Source of the DNA: Pseudomonas syringae
Lineage (GTDB): Bacteria > Pseudomonadota > Gammaproteobacteria > Pseudomonadales > Pseudomonadaceae
Reading direction: 5' to 3'
NCBI RefSeq assembly: GCF_023278085.1
Contig: NZ_CP066265.1
Span: forward strand, 1-64,000
DNA length: 64,000 bases
The notes below the pieces were generated by a model. The model saw nothing but the letters and a program-made list of their open reading frames with translations, did not search any database and was not told the DNA's origin. Of the stretch, positions 26,115-36,842 are shown piece after piece (position 1 is the first letter of the stretch; every line of letters starts with the position of its first letter). The position numbers and the translations under genes are program-made.

Positions 26115-27701
26115 ATGCGTCTAGCTGCACTCCCGTTTTTGCTGGTCCCGCTGTTGCTTCCGATTGCAGCTCAGGCATCCAGTCTCGCCGTCTGCACCGA
26201 GGCCAGCCCTGAAGGTTTTGACGTTGTACAGTACAACTCGCTGACCACCACCAATGCATCGGCCGATGTCTTGATGAATCGTCTCGTGGACTTCGACGCC
26301 AAGAGCGGCAAGCTGGTGCCGAGCCTGGCAGAAAGCTGGACCGTGTCTGCCGATGGCCTGACCTACGATTTCAAATTGCGTTCCGGGGTGAAATTCCATA
26401 CCACGGACTACTTCACGCCGACTCGCGAACTGACGGCGGACGATGTGCTGTTCAGCTTCCAGCGCATGCTCGACCCGCAGAACCCTTGGCACAAGATTGC
26501 CCAAAGCGGCTTCCCGCACGCGCAGTCCATGCAGCTGCCTGCGCTGATCAAGCGTATTGAAGCGCCCGACCCGCACACTGTGCGCTTTACGCTCAATCAT
26601 GCTGACTCGACCTTTCTCGCCACACTGAGCATGGGTTTCGCTTCGATCTACTCGGCTGAGTACACCGCGCAACTGCTGAAAGCGGGCACTCCGGAAAAGC
26701 TCAACAGCCAGCCGATCGGCACCGGGCCGTTTGTCTTCAAGCGTTTCCAGAAAGACGCTGTGGTGCGCTATGAAGCGTTCAAGGACTACTTCGCCGGCAA
26801 GTCTGATGTCGACACGCTGGTGTACGCCATCACGCCGGACGCCAATGTGCGTTTGCAGAAACTCCGTCAGAACGAATGCCAGATCGCCCTCTCCCCCAAG
26901 CCTCTGGATATCCAGGCCGCCAGCAAGATCGATTCGCTCAAGGTCGAGAAGACCGAAGCGTTCATGACCGCGTTCGTCGCGATCAACAGCCAGCACCCAC
27001 CGTTCGACAAGCCGGAAGTGCGCCAGGCGCTCAACCTGGCGTTCGACAAGGACAACTACCTGAAAGCGGTGTTCGAAGGCACCGCCGAAGCCGCCAACGG
27101 CCCTTACCCGCCCAACACCTGGGGTTATGCCAAGGATCTGCCGGGTTACCCGCACGATGTTGCCAAGGCCAAAGCGTTGCTGGCCAAGGCGGGTGTGAAG
27201 GATGGTTTCAAAACTACTATCTGGACGCGGCCTTCCGGCAGCCTGCTGAATCCCAACCCTACGCAGGGTGCCCAACTGTTGCAGGCTGACCTGAAGCAGG
27301 TCGGTATCGATGCTGAAATCAAGGTCATTGAGTGGGGCGAGCTGATTCGACGCGCCAAGGCCGGTGAGCATGATCTGTTGTTCATGGGTTGGGCGGGCGA
27401 CAACGGTGATCCGGATAACTTCCTGACGCCGCAGTTCTCGTGCGCTGCCGTGCAATCGGGCACCAATTTCGCCCGTTATTGCGACAAGACGCTGGACAAG
27501 CTGATCACCGATGGCAAATCCACCAGCGATCAGGCCGTGCGCAGCAAGCTTTATCACCAGGCCCAGCAACAGATCCAGCAACAGGCACTGTGGATCCCCC
27601 TCGCTCACCCGACGGCATCAGCGTTGGTCAGCAAGGACGTGACGGGGTATCAGGTCAGCCCGTTCGGACGCCAGGATTTCTACAAGGTGCAGGTCAAGTA
27701 A
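26115..27701 (+). CDS. Peptide ABC transporter substrate-binding protein (DppA-like)
   Basis: Periplasmic solute-binding protein of family 5, 528 residues. A Sec signal peptide ends about IAAQASS. TYDFKLRSGVKFHTTDYF near residue 85 and ALNLAFDKDNYL near 310 are characteristic. It probably delivers di- or oligopeptides to a permease. AGGAAA lies 9 bases before ATG 26115. No permease or ATPase gene adjoins it, so it is an orphan component; P. aeruginosa has a similar stand-alone gene here (PA5317), recalled from memory. Confidence 0.9.
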   Translation: MRLAALPFLLVPLLLPIAAQASSLAVCTEASPEGFDVVQYNSLTTTNASADVLMNRLVDFDAKSGKLVPSLAESWTVSADGLTYDFKLRSGVKFHTTDYFTPTRELTADDVLFSFQRMLDPQNPWHKIAQSGFPHAQSMQLPALIKRIEAPDPHTVRFTLNHADSTFLATLSMGFASIYSAEYTAQLLKAGTPEKLNSQPIGTGPFVFKRFQKDAVVRYEAFKDYFAGKSDVDTLVYAITPDANVRLQKLRQNECQIALSPKPLDIQAASKIDSLKVEKTEAFMTAFVAINSQHPPFDKPEVRQALNLAFDKDNYLKAVFEGTAEAANGPYPPNTWGYAKDLPGYPHDVAKAKALLAKAGVKDGFKTTIWTRPSGSLLNPNPTQGAQLLQADLKQVGIDAEIKVIEWGELIRRAKAGEHDLLFMGWAGDNGDPDNFLTPQFSCAAVQSGTNFARYCDKTLDKLITDGKSTSDQAVRSKLYHQAQQQIQQQALWIPLAHPTASALVSKDVTGYQVSPFGRQDFYKVQVK

Positions 27702-27776
27702 GTCGCTGGTCTGGCCTCGCTCTGCGTCACCTCGAAAGCTGACGCAGAGCGTCCAGAAAGCACTGAAGCCGTGGGA

Positions 27777-27864
27777 TCTTGCTCGCGAAGGCAATGGTTC
27801 AAGCGCTTCATTTTCGGGGGCTGCACCGGCCCCTTCGCGAACAAGTTCGCTCCTACGGTTCGGG
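27777..27864. repeat. REP/BIME element, inverted copy of the one at 7.9 kb
   Basis: The segment from TTGCTCGCGAAGGC to CCTACGGTTCGGG is nearly the exact reverse complement of 7891-7979, including the spacer about GCGCTTGAACC between two REP hairpins. It lies in the 239-base gap between the peptide-binding protein gene and radC. Confidence 0.85.
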
Positions 27865-27940
27865 TGCTTTGACGACGATCTGCGGCAATGCGGGTCGTCG
27901 CTCCGGGTCATGTTTCCCTTTCCGGGCTCGCCTGAATTCG

Positions 27941-28615
27941 CTACATCAACCCCTTCTCCACCATCGACAGCGGCTCGCCGTCGCCGATGATCACGTGGTC
28001 CAGCACCTGGACGTCGATAAGCAGCAGCGCTTCCCTGAGGCGTTTGGTCAGGTCGACGTCCGAGCGGCTGGGCGTGGTGATGCCTGAGGGGTGGTTGTGG
28101 CAGAGGATCAGGCTGGCAGCGTTGTGAGCCATGGCGCGCTTCACCACTTGGCGCGGATGCACGTAGGACGCGTTGATCGTCCCGCGAAACAGTATTTCGA
28201 AGGTCATGACCCGGTGCTTGGTGTCCAGAAAAAGGCAGCCGAACACTTCATGGGGTTCATGGCGAAGCAGCGCCTTGAGGTAACTGCGCACCTGGGCCGG
28301 GTTTTCCAGTGCTGAATCCCGGCGCAACGACTCGGCCATGTGCCGCCGCGCCATTTCCATTACGGCTTGTAACTGAGCAAACTTCGCAGGCCCCAGACCG
28401 AGCTGAGAGGTAAAGGCAGACAGGTCTGCATCCAGTAATGGCCTGAGCCCGCCGAATTGATTCAGAAGATGACGCGCGAGGTCTACAGCGCTCTTTCCGG
28501 CCACTCCGGTACGTAAAAAGATAGCCAGCAACTCGGCATCGGAAAGAGCCTCTGCTCCCAGCTCCAACAAGCGCTCCCGCGGGCGTTCTGCCGCGGGCCA
28601 ACTGCGAATACTCAT
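27941..28615 (-). CDS. radC: RadC-family JAB1-domain protein
   Basis: RadC (YsxA/YeeS-like) protein of 224 residues. A helix-hairpin-helix region is at about 30-90 and a JAB1/MPN metalloprotease-like domain at about 105-224. The domain carries the motif HNHPSG with the following SRSD near residues 170-184, where the metal-binding His-x-His and Asp lie. A direct DNA-repair role is not well supported for the family. ATG 28615 begins [21 protein letters not shown] as expected. It is divergent from coaBC, 136 bases away. Confidence 0.93.
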   Translation of the reverse strand: MSIRSWPAAERPRERLLELGAEALSDAELLAIFLRTGVAGKSAVDLARHLLNQFGGLRPLLDADLSAFTSQLGLGPAKFAQLQAVMEMARRHMAESLRRDSALENPAQVRSYLKALLRHEPHEVFGCLFLDTKHRVMTFEILFRGTINASYVHPRQVVKRAMAHNAASLILCHNHPSGITTPSRSDVDLTKRLREALLLIDVQVLDHVIIGDGEPLSMVEKGLM

Positions 28616-28751
28616 AGCACCTCCATGTGATTGGGCGCCGCTGTCCCGCTGCGGTCGCTGTGCTATCTTAGCCCATCTTTTTTGCGCGACGATCTGGCCT
28701 GGGGAGGCGTCATGGCCGTCGCGTAATTCACTCGATCAAAAAGGCAGGTCT

Positions 28752-29960
28752 ATGCAGCGGCTGTATCGAAAACGCATCGTTCTGGGCGTCGGCGGCGGCA
28801 TCGCGGCCTACAAGAGCGCCGAGCTGGTCCGTCGTCTGCGCGATCAGGGCGCTGAAGTGCGTGTGGTGATGACCAAGGGCGGAGCGGAGTTCATCACGCC
28901 GCTGACCATGCAGGCGTTGTCCGGGCATCCGGTGCATCTGGACCTTCTCGACCCGGCCGCCGAAGCCGCGATGGGCCATATCGAACTGGCCAAATGGGCC
29001 GACCTGATCCTGATCGCTCCCGCCACCGCCGACCTGATCGCCCGACTTGCTCAAGGCATCGCCAATGACCTGCTGACCACCATCGTGCTGGCCACTGATG
29101 CGACCGTCGCCATCGCTCCGGCGATGAACCAGGCCATGTGGCGTGACACGTCGGTGCAGGCCAATACCCGCCTGCTTGAAGCGCGTGACTTTCGGGTATT
29201 CGGCCCGGCCTCCGGCAGTCAGGCCTGTGGCGATGTCGGCTTCGGACGCATGCTTGAAGCCGACGATCTGGCCCAGTGCGCCGCCGATTGCTTCCAGCGG
29301 CAGAGCCTGACCGGCAAGCACGTCCTGATTACCGCTGGCCCGACTCAGGAAAACATCGACCCGGTGCGTTACATCACCAACCACAGCTCCGGCAAGATGG
29401 GGTTTGCCCTCGCCGAAGCCGCGGTCGAGGCCGGTGCCCGGGTCACGCTGATCACCGGCCCGGTCAACCTGCCCACGCCGGATCGCGTCTCGCGTATCGA
29501 TGTGGTCAGTGCTCGCGACATGCTGGCGGCCTGTGAAGATGCGATCCCGTGCGACCTGTTCATCGCCTCGGCGGCGGTGGCCGACTATCGCCCGGAAGTG
29601 GTCGCCCCGCACAAATTGAAAAAAGATCCTGCAAAGGGTGATGGCTTGCTGCTGCAGATGGTTCGTAACCCGGATATTCTGGCCACCATCGCCACGCGCC
29701 CGGATCGCCCGTTCAGCGTCGGCTTTGCTGCCGAGACCGAACACCTGCTCGACTACGCTGCGCGCAAGCTCAAGGACAAGAACCTCGACCTGATCGTCGC
29801 CAATGATGTGGCCAACCCCAGCATCGGCTTCAACAGCGAGGAGAACGCCTGCAGTGTGATTGACCGGGCGTTGCACGCAACGCTTTTTGCCCAGACCAGC
29901 AAGGCCAAGATTGCTCGCCAGCTGATCACTTTTATCGCCGACCGCATGACTCAGGTTTAA
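28752..29960 (+). CDS. coaBC: CoaBC: phosphopantothenoylcysteine synthetase/decarboxylase
   Basis: Bifunctional coenzyme A biosynthesis enzyme of 402 residues. The N-terminal flavin-dependent decarboxylase domain CoaC (1-190) has the catalytic [15 protein letters not shown] region near 155. The C-terminal CTP-dependent synthetase domain CoaB (191-402) has [25 protein letters not shown] near 197 and KLKKD near 294. It acts in the cytoplasm on 4'-phosphopantothenate. dut begins 6 bases after its stop, the common coaBC-dut operon. Confidence 0.96.
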   Translation: MQRLYRKRIVLGVGGGIAAYKSAELVRRLRDQGAEVRVVMTKGGAEFITPLTMQALSGHPVHLDLLDPAAEAAMGHIELAKWADLILIAPATADLIARLAQGIANDLLTTIVLATDATVAIAPAMNQAMWRDTSVQANTRLLEARDFRVFGPASGSQACGDVGFGRMLEADDLAQCAADCFQRQSLTGKHVLITAGPTQENIDPVRYITNHSSGKMGFALAEAAVEAGARVTLITGPVNLPTPDRVSRIDVVSARDMLAACEDAIPCDLFIASAAVADYRPEVVAPHKLKKDPAKGDGLLLQMVRNPDILATIATRPDRPFSVGFAAETEHLLDYAARKLKDKNLDLIVANDVANPSIGFNSEENACSVIDRALHATLFAQTSKAKIARQLITFIADRMTQV

Positions 29961-29966
29961 TTACGA

Positions 29967-30422
29967 ATGCACGCTCTACAAGCCAAGATCCTCGACCCTC
30001 GCATTGGCAACGAATTTCCGCTCCCGGCTTACGCCACCGTCGGTTCGGCCGGCCTGGACCTGCGCGCCATGCTCAAGGAAGACACTGTGCTCGAGCCAGG
30101 CCAGACCTTGCTGATCCCTACCGGCCTGTCGATCTACATTGGCGATCCAGGCCTTGCCGCGTTGATCCTGCCGCGCTCCGGTCTGGGTCATAAACACGGC
30201 ATCGTGCTGGGCAATCTGGTGGGCTTGATCGACTCGGATTATCAGGGCGAGCTGATGGTTTCCTGCTGGAACCGTGGCCAGACCGCTTTCAACATCGCCG
30301 TCGGCGAGCGCCTCGCCCAGTTGGTGCTGGTGCCGGTGGTGCAGGCGCACTTCGAGCTGGTCGAAGCGTTCGACGAAAGTCAGCGTGGCGCTGGCGGTTT
30401 CGGTCATTCCGGAAGTCATTGA
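29967..30422 (+). CDS. dut: dUTP pyrophosphatase
   Basis: Homotrimeric dUTPase of 151 residues that hydrolyses dUTP to dUMP. All five motifs are visible: [39 protein letters not shown] and the C-terminal [10 protein letters not shown] that closes the active site. ATG 29967 lies 6 bases after coaBC and 53 bases before the algC long-form start, suggesting a coaBC-dut-algC-argB transcription unit. Confidence 0.97.
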   Translation: MHALQAKILDPRIGNEFPLPAYATVGSAGLDLRAMLKEDTVLEPGQTLLIPTGLSIYIGDPGLAALILPRSGLGHKHGIVLGNLVGLIDSDYQGELMVSCWNRGQTAFNIAVGERLAQLVLVPVVQAHFELVEAFDESQRGAGGFGHSGSH

Positions 30423-30474
30423 TCGTCAGTCGACAAAAACAGTCCGGTTTCGGGTCAGGCTCAGGGAGAGGTCG

Positions 30475-33060
30475 GTGAAAGGCAGTCAGCACAGTGCTTC
30501 AAAGCAAGCTACACCGGCCGATCACTCACTTCCGGCCGCGAACCTTGGCGCCCTCGCTCCGGGTCTTGTGCCTGCGGCGATCGGCCTGGTCATCGCTGCG
30601 GCGATCGTCTGGATCGCGCTGATGACCGGTCCGCAGCAGCAGAATCAACTTGCCCAGGCATGGGGCGGCAGCCAGGCGGCCGCTGTCAATGTGACGTTGC
30701 GGCAGATCAACGCCAACACTCAGGCTGCCGCCTCCGGCCCGGTGCTTGTTCAGGCGTTGCAGGACAACAACGCAGCGGCATTGGTGGCGGCACAGGCGGG
30801 GCTCACTCAGTGGAGTGGTGTGGCAGGTGCGCGGCTTTTCCCCAAGGGGCTGGCTGACGTCGATCAGCAAGGCGCGCTGCCGGTCAGCTTCGCCACGCTG
30901 GATATGCTCAACAAGGCCGCGCAGGGCGAGAGCGTTGCCCCCGAGGCCCGCAAGGTTGGCGAGCGCTGGCTGATCTACAGCGTTGCGCCGGTGCGAGCGG
31001 ATGCAACCCGGCCGGTCGCTGGCACGTTGTTGCTGGCATTCGACATGCAACGCCTGCTCGGCTCCGTGCCGGCACTTCCCGCCGACGCCGGGCAGATTAT
31101 CCTCAGTCAACAGTTTGGCAGTGCGCCTGCTCAGGTTTTCCTGCAGCGCGGTCAGGCTGGAGATGGCAAGCCGCAGAGCTTCGACACCGGGTATGCGGGC
31201 TGGAAACTCGAGTTTACGCCGGGGCCGGCGCTGCTAACTTCACCGCCCGTCCTGCTCCTGTTGCTGGCCTTGTTTAGCGCTGCAGCAGGCGTGTTGCTTG
31301 GCCTTTACCTTCATGAGCGGGCGTTGCAGCGGCGGATTTGTGCCGATGCACGGCAACTGGATCAGCTGCTTCAAGAACTCTCGCGCGGAAAAGCCGTCAA
31401 ACCCTTCGGTTTGAGCCTGCCGGCCCTCAATGGTCTGGCTCAGGCCCTTGCTCGTGTTTCGCTACGCAGCCAGCCGCAGGCCGTTTCTGCCTCGGCGGCG
31501 GGCGAGCAGCGCGCTGCAGAAATTACCATAGGCAGTGCTTCGCCCACAGTCGCTGCGTCGCGCACTGACTGGACCGATCCGCTGTTTCAAGATACCGATA
31601 TTCTAGATATCGACCTTCTCGATGAAAACCAGGACTTCCTGAGATCGGAGCATCCCCTCGTTATGAATAGCCCAGCATCCGTTGCACCCCAACTTCCCGA
31701 GACTATTTTCCGCGCCTACGACATCCGTGGTGTCGTCGGGGATACGCTCAACGCCGAAACGGCCTACTGGATCGGTCGTGCGATTGGCTCTGAAAGCCTG
31801 GCGCAGAACGAGCCTAACGTAAGCGTTGGCCGTGACGGTCGTCTTTCCGGTCCGGAGCTGGTGCAGCAACTGATTCAAGGCCTCCACGACAGTGGTTGCC
31901 ACGTCAGCGACGTTGGCCTGGTGCCGACGCCTGCCTTGTATTACGCAGCCAACGTGCTGGCGGGCAAGACCGGCGTCATGTTGACCGGTAGCCACAACCC
32001 GAAGGACTACAACGGCTTCAAGATCGTCATCGCAGGCGATACCCTCGCCAACGAGCAGATCCAGGCGCTGCACGAGCGTATCAAGACCAACAACCTGACC
32101 TCGCAGAAAGGCAGCATCACCAAAGTCGACATCCTTGATCGCTACTTCAAGCAGATCAAGGACGACATCGTCATGGCGCGCAAGCTCAAGGTTGTGGTCG
32201 ATTGTGGCAACGGCGCAGCGGGTGTGATCGCTCCGCAACTGATCGAAGCGTTGGGTTGCGAAGTGATTTCCCTGTTCGCAGAAGTGGACGGCAACTTCCC
32301 CAACCACCACCCGGACCCGGGCAAGCTGGAAAACCTGCAAGACCTGATCGCCAAGGTCAAGGAAACCGGCGCCGATCTGGGCCTGGCTTTCGACGGTGAC
32401 GGCGACCGCGTCGGCGTGGTGACCAACGCCGGTAATGTGGTCTACCCGGACCGCCTGTTGATGCTGTTTGCACTGGATGTACTCAAGCGCAACCCTGGTG
32501 CTGACATCATTTTCGACGTCAAATGCACCCGTCGCCTGACGCCGCTGATCAGTGAGCATGGTGGCCGTCCAGTCATGTGGAAAACCGGTCACTCGCTGAT
32601 CAAGAAAGAGATGAAGAAAAGCGGCGCTCTGCTGGCCGGTGAAATGAGCGGGCACATCTTCTTCAAGGAGCGCTGGTTCGGTTTCGACGACGGCATCTAC
32701 AGCGCTGCACGCCTGCTGGAGATCCTCAGCCAGGAATCGGCCAATGCCGAAGACCTGTTCGAGACTTTCCCGAACGATATTTCGACGCCCGAGATCAACA
32801 TCAAGGTGACGGATGTCACCAAGTTCAGCATCATCGAAGCCCTTGAGAAAAACGCGCAATGGGGCGACGCCAAACTGACCAGCATCGACGGTGTTCGTGT
32901 GGACTATCCGAAGGGCTGGGGTCTGGTTCGCGCCTCCAATACCACGCCGGTACTGGTGCTGCGTTTCGAAGCCGAAACCGAGGCCGAGTTGCAGCGCATC
33001 AAGGATGTGTTCCACGCCGAGCTGAAGAAAGTTGCACCGGACCTCGACCTGCCATTTTGA
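30475..33060 (+). CDS. algC: Phosphomannomutase/phosphoglucomutase AlgC, long membrane-anchored form
   Basis: Enzyme interconverting hexose 6- and 1-phosphates for alginate, LPS and rhamnolipid precursors. The reading frame of 861 residues has an N-terminal extension with a hydrophobic helix (about 20-42), a sensor-like region, and a second helix (about 255-280; VLLLLLALFSAAAGVLLGLYL). The mutase domain of 465 residues starts at ATG 31663 (MNSPASVAPQLPETIFRAYDIRG). The phosphoserine is in TGSHNPKDYNG, and metal ligands are in AFDGDGDRVG. GTG 30475 has AGGGAGAGG upstream. The long and the classical short form may both be made. Confidence 0.92.
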   Translation: MKGSQHSASKQATPADHSLPAANLGALAPGLVPAAIGLVIAAAIVWIALMTGPQQQNQLAQAWGGSQAAAVNVTLRQINANTQAAASGPVLVQALQDNNAAALVAAQAGLTQWSGVAGARLFPKGLADVDQQGALPVSFATLDMLNKAAQGESVAPEARKVGERWLIYSVAPVRADATRPVAGTLLLAFDMQRLLGSVPALPADAGQIILSQQFGSAPAQVFLQRGQAGDGKPQSFDTGYAGWKLEFTPGPALLTSPPVLLLLLALFSAAAGVLLGLYLHERALQRRICADARQLDQLLQELSRGKAVKPFGLSLPALNGLAQALARVSLRSQPQAVSASAAGEQRAAEITIGSASPTVAASRTDWTDPLFQDTDILDIDLLDENQDFLRSEHPLVMNSPASVAPQLPETIFRAYDIRGVVGDTLNAETAYWIGRAIGSESLAQNEPNVSVGRDGRLSGPELVQQLIQGLHDSGCHVSDVGLVPTPALYYAANVLAGKTGVMLTGSHNPKDYNGFKIVIAGDTLANEQIQALHERIKTNNLTSQKGSITKVDILDRYFKQIKDDIVMARKLKVVVDCGNGAAGVIAPQLIEALGCEVISLFAEVDGNFPNHHPDPGKLENLQDLIAKVKETGADLGLAFDGDGDRVGVVTNAGNVVYPDRLLMLFALDVLKRNPGADIIFDVKCTRRLTPLISEHGGRPVMWKTGHSLIKKEMKKSGALLAGEMSGHIFFKERWFGFDDGIYSAARLLEILSQESANAEDLFETFPNDISTPEINIKVTDVTKFSIIEALEKNAQWGDAKLTSIDGVRVDYPKGWGLVRASNTTPVLVLRFEAETEAELQRIKDVFHAELKKVAPDLDLPF

Positions 33061-33088
33061 TTGCTTTTCCTTTTGACTGGAGCCCTGA

Positions 33089-33994
<906 letters not shown>

Positions 33995-34011
33995 TTCAGC
34001 CGTAACACCCA

Positions 34012-34046
34012 AAGCCCCGTGAGCCGACGCTGACGGGGTTTTTTTG
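34012..34046 (+). terminator. Rho-independent terminator after argB
   Basis: A stem GCCCCGT/ACGGGG-type hairpin (AGCCCCGT at 34012, ACGGGGT at about 34033) is followed by seven T. It closes the coaBC-dut-algC-argB unit. Confidence 0.85.
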
Positions 34047-34084
34047 TGGGCGATTGCTCTAGGGCTTAAGCTCGTAGCGCGGGG

Positions 34085-34225
34085 CAGATCTTTGACGTGG
34101 AGCGTCTAGGGAGGCGTTCCCGCGCGAGCATGCGGAACGAGAGGTGTCCGGGCTTTTGATTCTCGTGCCCATGCTCCGCGTGGGCATGCAGTTCTGGACG
34201 CTCCGCGTCCGATGTTGAAGGCGCG
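34085..34225. repeat. P. syringae palindromic repeat
   Basis: The interval carries GACGTGGAGCGTC, CCATGCTCCGCGTGGGCATG and TCTGGACGCTCCGCGTCC hairpins, the same family as the arrays at 3.1 and 22.8 kb. No gene is visible. Confidence 0.75.
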
Positions 34226-34239
34226 GCGCAGTGCAGCGG

Positions 34240-34872
34240 CTACTGCGTCAGCCGCTGCACTCGAGCGCGGGCGGCGGCGAAGTCTGTTTCGGCTTTCACC
34301 TGTGCAGCCTGATACCCGGCGATATCGGCTTGCAGCTTCTGCTGTTGGTCGCGCAGGTCATTCAACTGATCGATGAGCGCTTGCGGAACCGGGCGTCCTG
34401 CGCGTTCCAGGTCGGCGGCCTGGCCTTGCAGGCTGCGCTGCTGCGCGGCGAGCCCCTGAATGTTGCCTTGGGCCACGCCGACCAGTGCGTCCAGTTCGGC
34501 CAGTTTGCGAGCCTTGACGCGGTCTACCTCGGCAACGCTGCTGTACAGGCTCAGCAGTTGAGCATCGGCGCTGGCCTGGCGCTTGTCTGCGTCGGCCTGG
34601 CGAATCTGCTCGGCCGTCGGTGCGGGCGGCACGACCTGTATCACCCGGCCACGCCCGTTGAGCACCTCGTAACCTTTGGCCACGTAGTCGGGCGGCACGC
34701 CTTGCGTATCAATCACCGTTACACCACGACTGTCGACATAGCGATAAAGGCGAACCTCTGGCGCGTCGGCGGCCTGGGAGACCAAGGGCGCAAGAATACC
34801 CAGCGAGAGCCAGAGCCCCGCAGCGCTCAGCTTGCCTGAAACCAGACCCTGCACCCTGCCGACGACTGCCAT
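34240..34872 (-). CDS. DUF4124-domain envelope protein with coiled coil
   Basis: Uncharacterised protein of 210 residues. A signal peptide (LGILAPLVSQAADA, cleavage about 36) precedes a DUF4124-like segment, LYRYVDSRGVTVIDTQGVPPDYVAKGYEVLN (about 41-72). A long alanine- and glutamine-rich coiled coil follows, from about 85 to the end. It is probably periplasmic. It ends in the convergent repeat region and begins 9 bases after the pyrE stop, so it is likely co-transcribed with pyrE. Confidence 0.72.
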   Translation of the reverse strand: MAVVGRVQGLVSGKLSAAGLWLSLGILAPLVSQAADAPEVRLYRYVDSRGVTVIDTQGVPPDYVAKGYEVLNGRGRVIQVVPPAPTAEQIRQADADKRQASADAQLLSLYSSVAEVDRVKARKLAELDALVGVAQGNIQGLAAQQRSLQGQAADLERAGRPVPQALIDQLNDLRDQQQKLQADIAGYQAAQVKAETDFAAARARVQRLTQ

Positions 34873-34881
34873 AGGCCTTCC

Positions 34882-35523
34882 TCAGATCCCGTATTGCGCG
34901 CGATAAGCCTCGACAGCCGGCAGATGCTGCTTGAGCTGCGGATCGTCAGCGAGGAATTCGAGCACCTGATTCAGCGATACGATGCTCACCACCGGGATGC
35001 CGAAGTCGCGTTCGACTTCCTGAATCGCCGACAGCTCGCCATTGCCGCGTTCCTGGCGATTGAGGGCGATGAGTACGCCGGCCGCCGTCGCGTCCTGATC
35101 CTTGATGATCTGCATGACTTCGCGAATCGCAGTGCCCGCAGTGATCACGTCGTCGATGATCAGCACATTACCTGCCAGCGGAGAGCCGACCAGGCTGCCA
35201 CCTTCGCCGTGTGCCTTGGCTTCCTTGCGGTTGAAACACCACGGCAGATCCCGGCCATGATGTTCAGCCAGCGCCACGGCTGTCGCGGACGCCAGCGGTA
35301 TGCCTTTGTAGGCCGGGCCGAACAGCACGTCGAAGCGGATACCGCTTTCAGCGACTGCCGCTGCGTAGAAACGCCCCAGCTGTGCCAGCGCCGAACCGGT
35401 GTTGAAGAGCCCGGCATTGAAGAAGTACGGGCTGGTGCGCCCGGACTTGAGGGTGAACTCACCGAAACGCAGAACACCGCGATCGATGGCAAAACGAATG
35501 AAATCGCGTTGATACGCCTGCAT
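34882..35523 (-). CDS. pyrE: Orotate phosphoribosyltransferase
   Basis: Pyrimidine synthesis enzyme of 213 residues making OMP from orotate and [23 protein letters not shown] near residue 20 and the PRPP loop [16 protein letters not shown] near 120 are diagnostic. ATG 35523 ([18 protein letters not shown]) fits the family start; an upstream frame start adds seven residues only. It is divergent from crc, the conserved Pseudomonas arrangement. Confidence 0.97.
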   Translation of the reverse strand: MQAYQRDFIRFAIDRGVLRFGEFTLKSGRTSPYFFNAGLFNTGSALAQLGRFYAAAVAESGIRFDVLFGPAYKGIPLASATAVALAEHHGRDLPWCFNRKEAKAHGEGGSLVGSPLAGNVLIIDDVITAGTAIREVMQIIKDQDATAAGVLIALNRQERGNGELSAIQEVERDFGIPVVSIVSLNQVLEFLADDPQLKQHLPAVEAYRAQYGI

Positions 35524-35605
35524 GAAAAAAGCCCCGAATACCACGGATTTAGCTAATTGGTTTGAGCTCGGGTATCATACACGCACGTGATTTTTGGGGC
35601 CATTT

Positions 35606-36385
35606 ATGCGGATCATCAGTGTGAACGTAAATGGCATTCAGGCGGCAGTCGAGCGCGGTTTGCTCAGTTGGCTGCAAGCTCAGAATGCCGACGTCATCTG
35701 CTTACAGGACACCCGCGCCTCCACCTTTGAACTGGATGATCCAGCTTTTCAGCTGGATGGCTACTTCCTCTATGCCTGCGAAGCCGAGGTTCCCGCTCAG
35801 GGTGGTGTAGCGCTTTATTCGCGGTTGCAGCCGAAGGCGGTCATCAGCGGGCTGGGCTTCGAGACAGCCGACCGGTACGGGCGTTACCTGCAAGCAGATT
35901 TCGACAAGGTCAGTATTGCCACCCTGCTCTTTCCCTCGGGGATGAGCGGCGATGAAGACCTGAATCAGAAATTCAAGCTCATGGACGATTTCGGCAAGTA
36001 CATGGACAAGCAGCGCCGCAAGCGTCGCGAGTACATCTACTGCGGGTCGCTCTATGTGGCGCAGCAGAAGCTCGACATCAAGAACTGGCGTGACAGCCAG
36101 CAGTCTCCTGGTTTCCTGGCGCCGGAACGTGCCTGGATGGACGAGATTGTCGGCACCATGGGCTATGTCGATGCCCTGCGTGAAGTCAGTCGCGAAGGCG
36201 ATCAGTACAGCTGGTGGCCGGATAACGAGCAGGCCGAGATGCTGAATCTGGGCTGGCGCTTTGACTATCAGATCCTGACACCGGGTTTGCGCCGCTTCGT
36301 GCGTAGCGCCCGTCTGCCGCGTCAGCCACGCTTCTCGCAGCATGCGCCGCTGATTGTGGACTACGACTGGACCCTGACTATCTGA
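35606..36385 (+). CDS. crc: Catabolite repression control protein Crc
   Basis: Protein of 259 residues with the endonuclease/exonuclease/phosphatase fold. In pseudomonads Crc acts with Hfq to repress translation of catabolic mRNAs carrying A-rich (CA) motifs when preferred carbon is present. MRIISVNVNGIQAAVERGLLSWL and the C-terminal SQHAPLIVDYDW match Crc. The family looks like exonuclease III, but Crc lacks nuclease activity, and the pyrE-crc neighbour pair confirms identity. ATG 35606 is chosen over a frame start four codons earlier. Confidence 0.95.
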   Translation: MRIISVNVNGIQAAVERGLLSWLQAQNADVICLQDTRASTFELDDPAFQLDGYFLYACEAEVPAQGGVALYSRLQPKAVISGLGFETADRYGRYLQADFDKVSIATLLFPSGMSGDEDLNQKFKLMDDFGKYMDKQRRKRREYIYCGSLYVAQQKLDIKNWRDSQQSPGFLAPERAWMDEIVGTMGYVDALREVSREGDQYSWWPDNEQAEMLNLGWRFDYQILTPGLRRFVRSARLPRQPRFSQHAPLIVDYDWTLTI

Positions 36386-36407
36386 CAGTCAGGCGGCAGC
36401 GCATACG

Positions 36408-36433
36408 AAAAAGCCGACTTGACGTCGGCTTTT
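36408..36433. terminator. Terminator between crc and the DUF4870 gene
   Basis: AAAAGCCGAC and GTCGGCTTTT form a perfect stem with loop TTGAC. Its A and T tracts make it usable from both strands, serving the convergent crc and DUF4870 genes. Confidence 0.9.
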
Positions 36434-36453
36434 CGCGTTGTTCGCAGTGAGCG

Positions 36454-36822
36454 CTATTTAATCAGCCGCAAGGTAAACGGGTAGCGATAATCCACCCCGT
36501 CGTTGGCCTTGATCCCGGCGATGATGGCCAGCACTGCTGCGCCAATCCCTACCAGCGTCAAGAGCGCAAAACCGATCACCAGCAGTATCAGCAGCATGCT
36601 GATCGTCGCCGCAATGGCCACCGTGATCTGAAAATTCAGCGCTTCCTTGCCCTGCGCATCGATAAACGGGTCAGAGTCTTTCTTCAACTGCCAGATAATC
36701 AGCGGTCCCAGCAGGTTGCCGAACGGAAACATCAGCCCGGCAAATGCTGACAAGTGACAGAACATCGCCCACTGACGAGCGCTTTGCGGCGGTTTGCTCA
36801 ACGGTTGCAAGCTGTCACTCAT
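36454..36822 (-). CDS. DUF4870-domain membrane protein
   Basis: Membrane protein of 122 residues with about three hydrophobic segments (around 22-45, 66-90 and 92-112). The DUF4870/Tic20-like pattern is visible as ICHLSAF-type (MFCHLSAFAGLMFPFGNLLGPLIIW), then DAQGKEALNFQITV. The function is unknown. It begins 20 bases after the rph stop on the same strand, so it may be co-transcribed with rph. Confidence 0.8.
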   Translation of the reverse strand: MSDSLQPLSKPPQSARQWAMFCHLSAFAGLMFPFGNLLGPLIIWQLKKDSDPFIDAQGKEALNFQITVAIAATISMLLILLVIGFALLTLVGIGAAVLAIIAGIKANDGVDYRYPFTLRLIK

Positions 36823-36842
36823 TTTCAGACTCCCCTGGGGTA

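Noticed and set aside
28728..29876. 382-codon frame antisense to coaBC
   Set aside because: coaBC motifs are unambiguous; shadow frame.
35606..36385. Exonuclease III instead of Crc
   Set aside because: The fold is shared, but sequence details and the pyrE neighbour match Crc.
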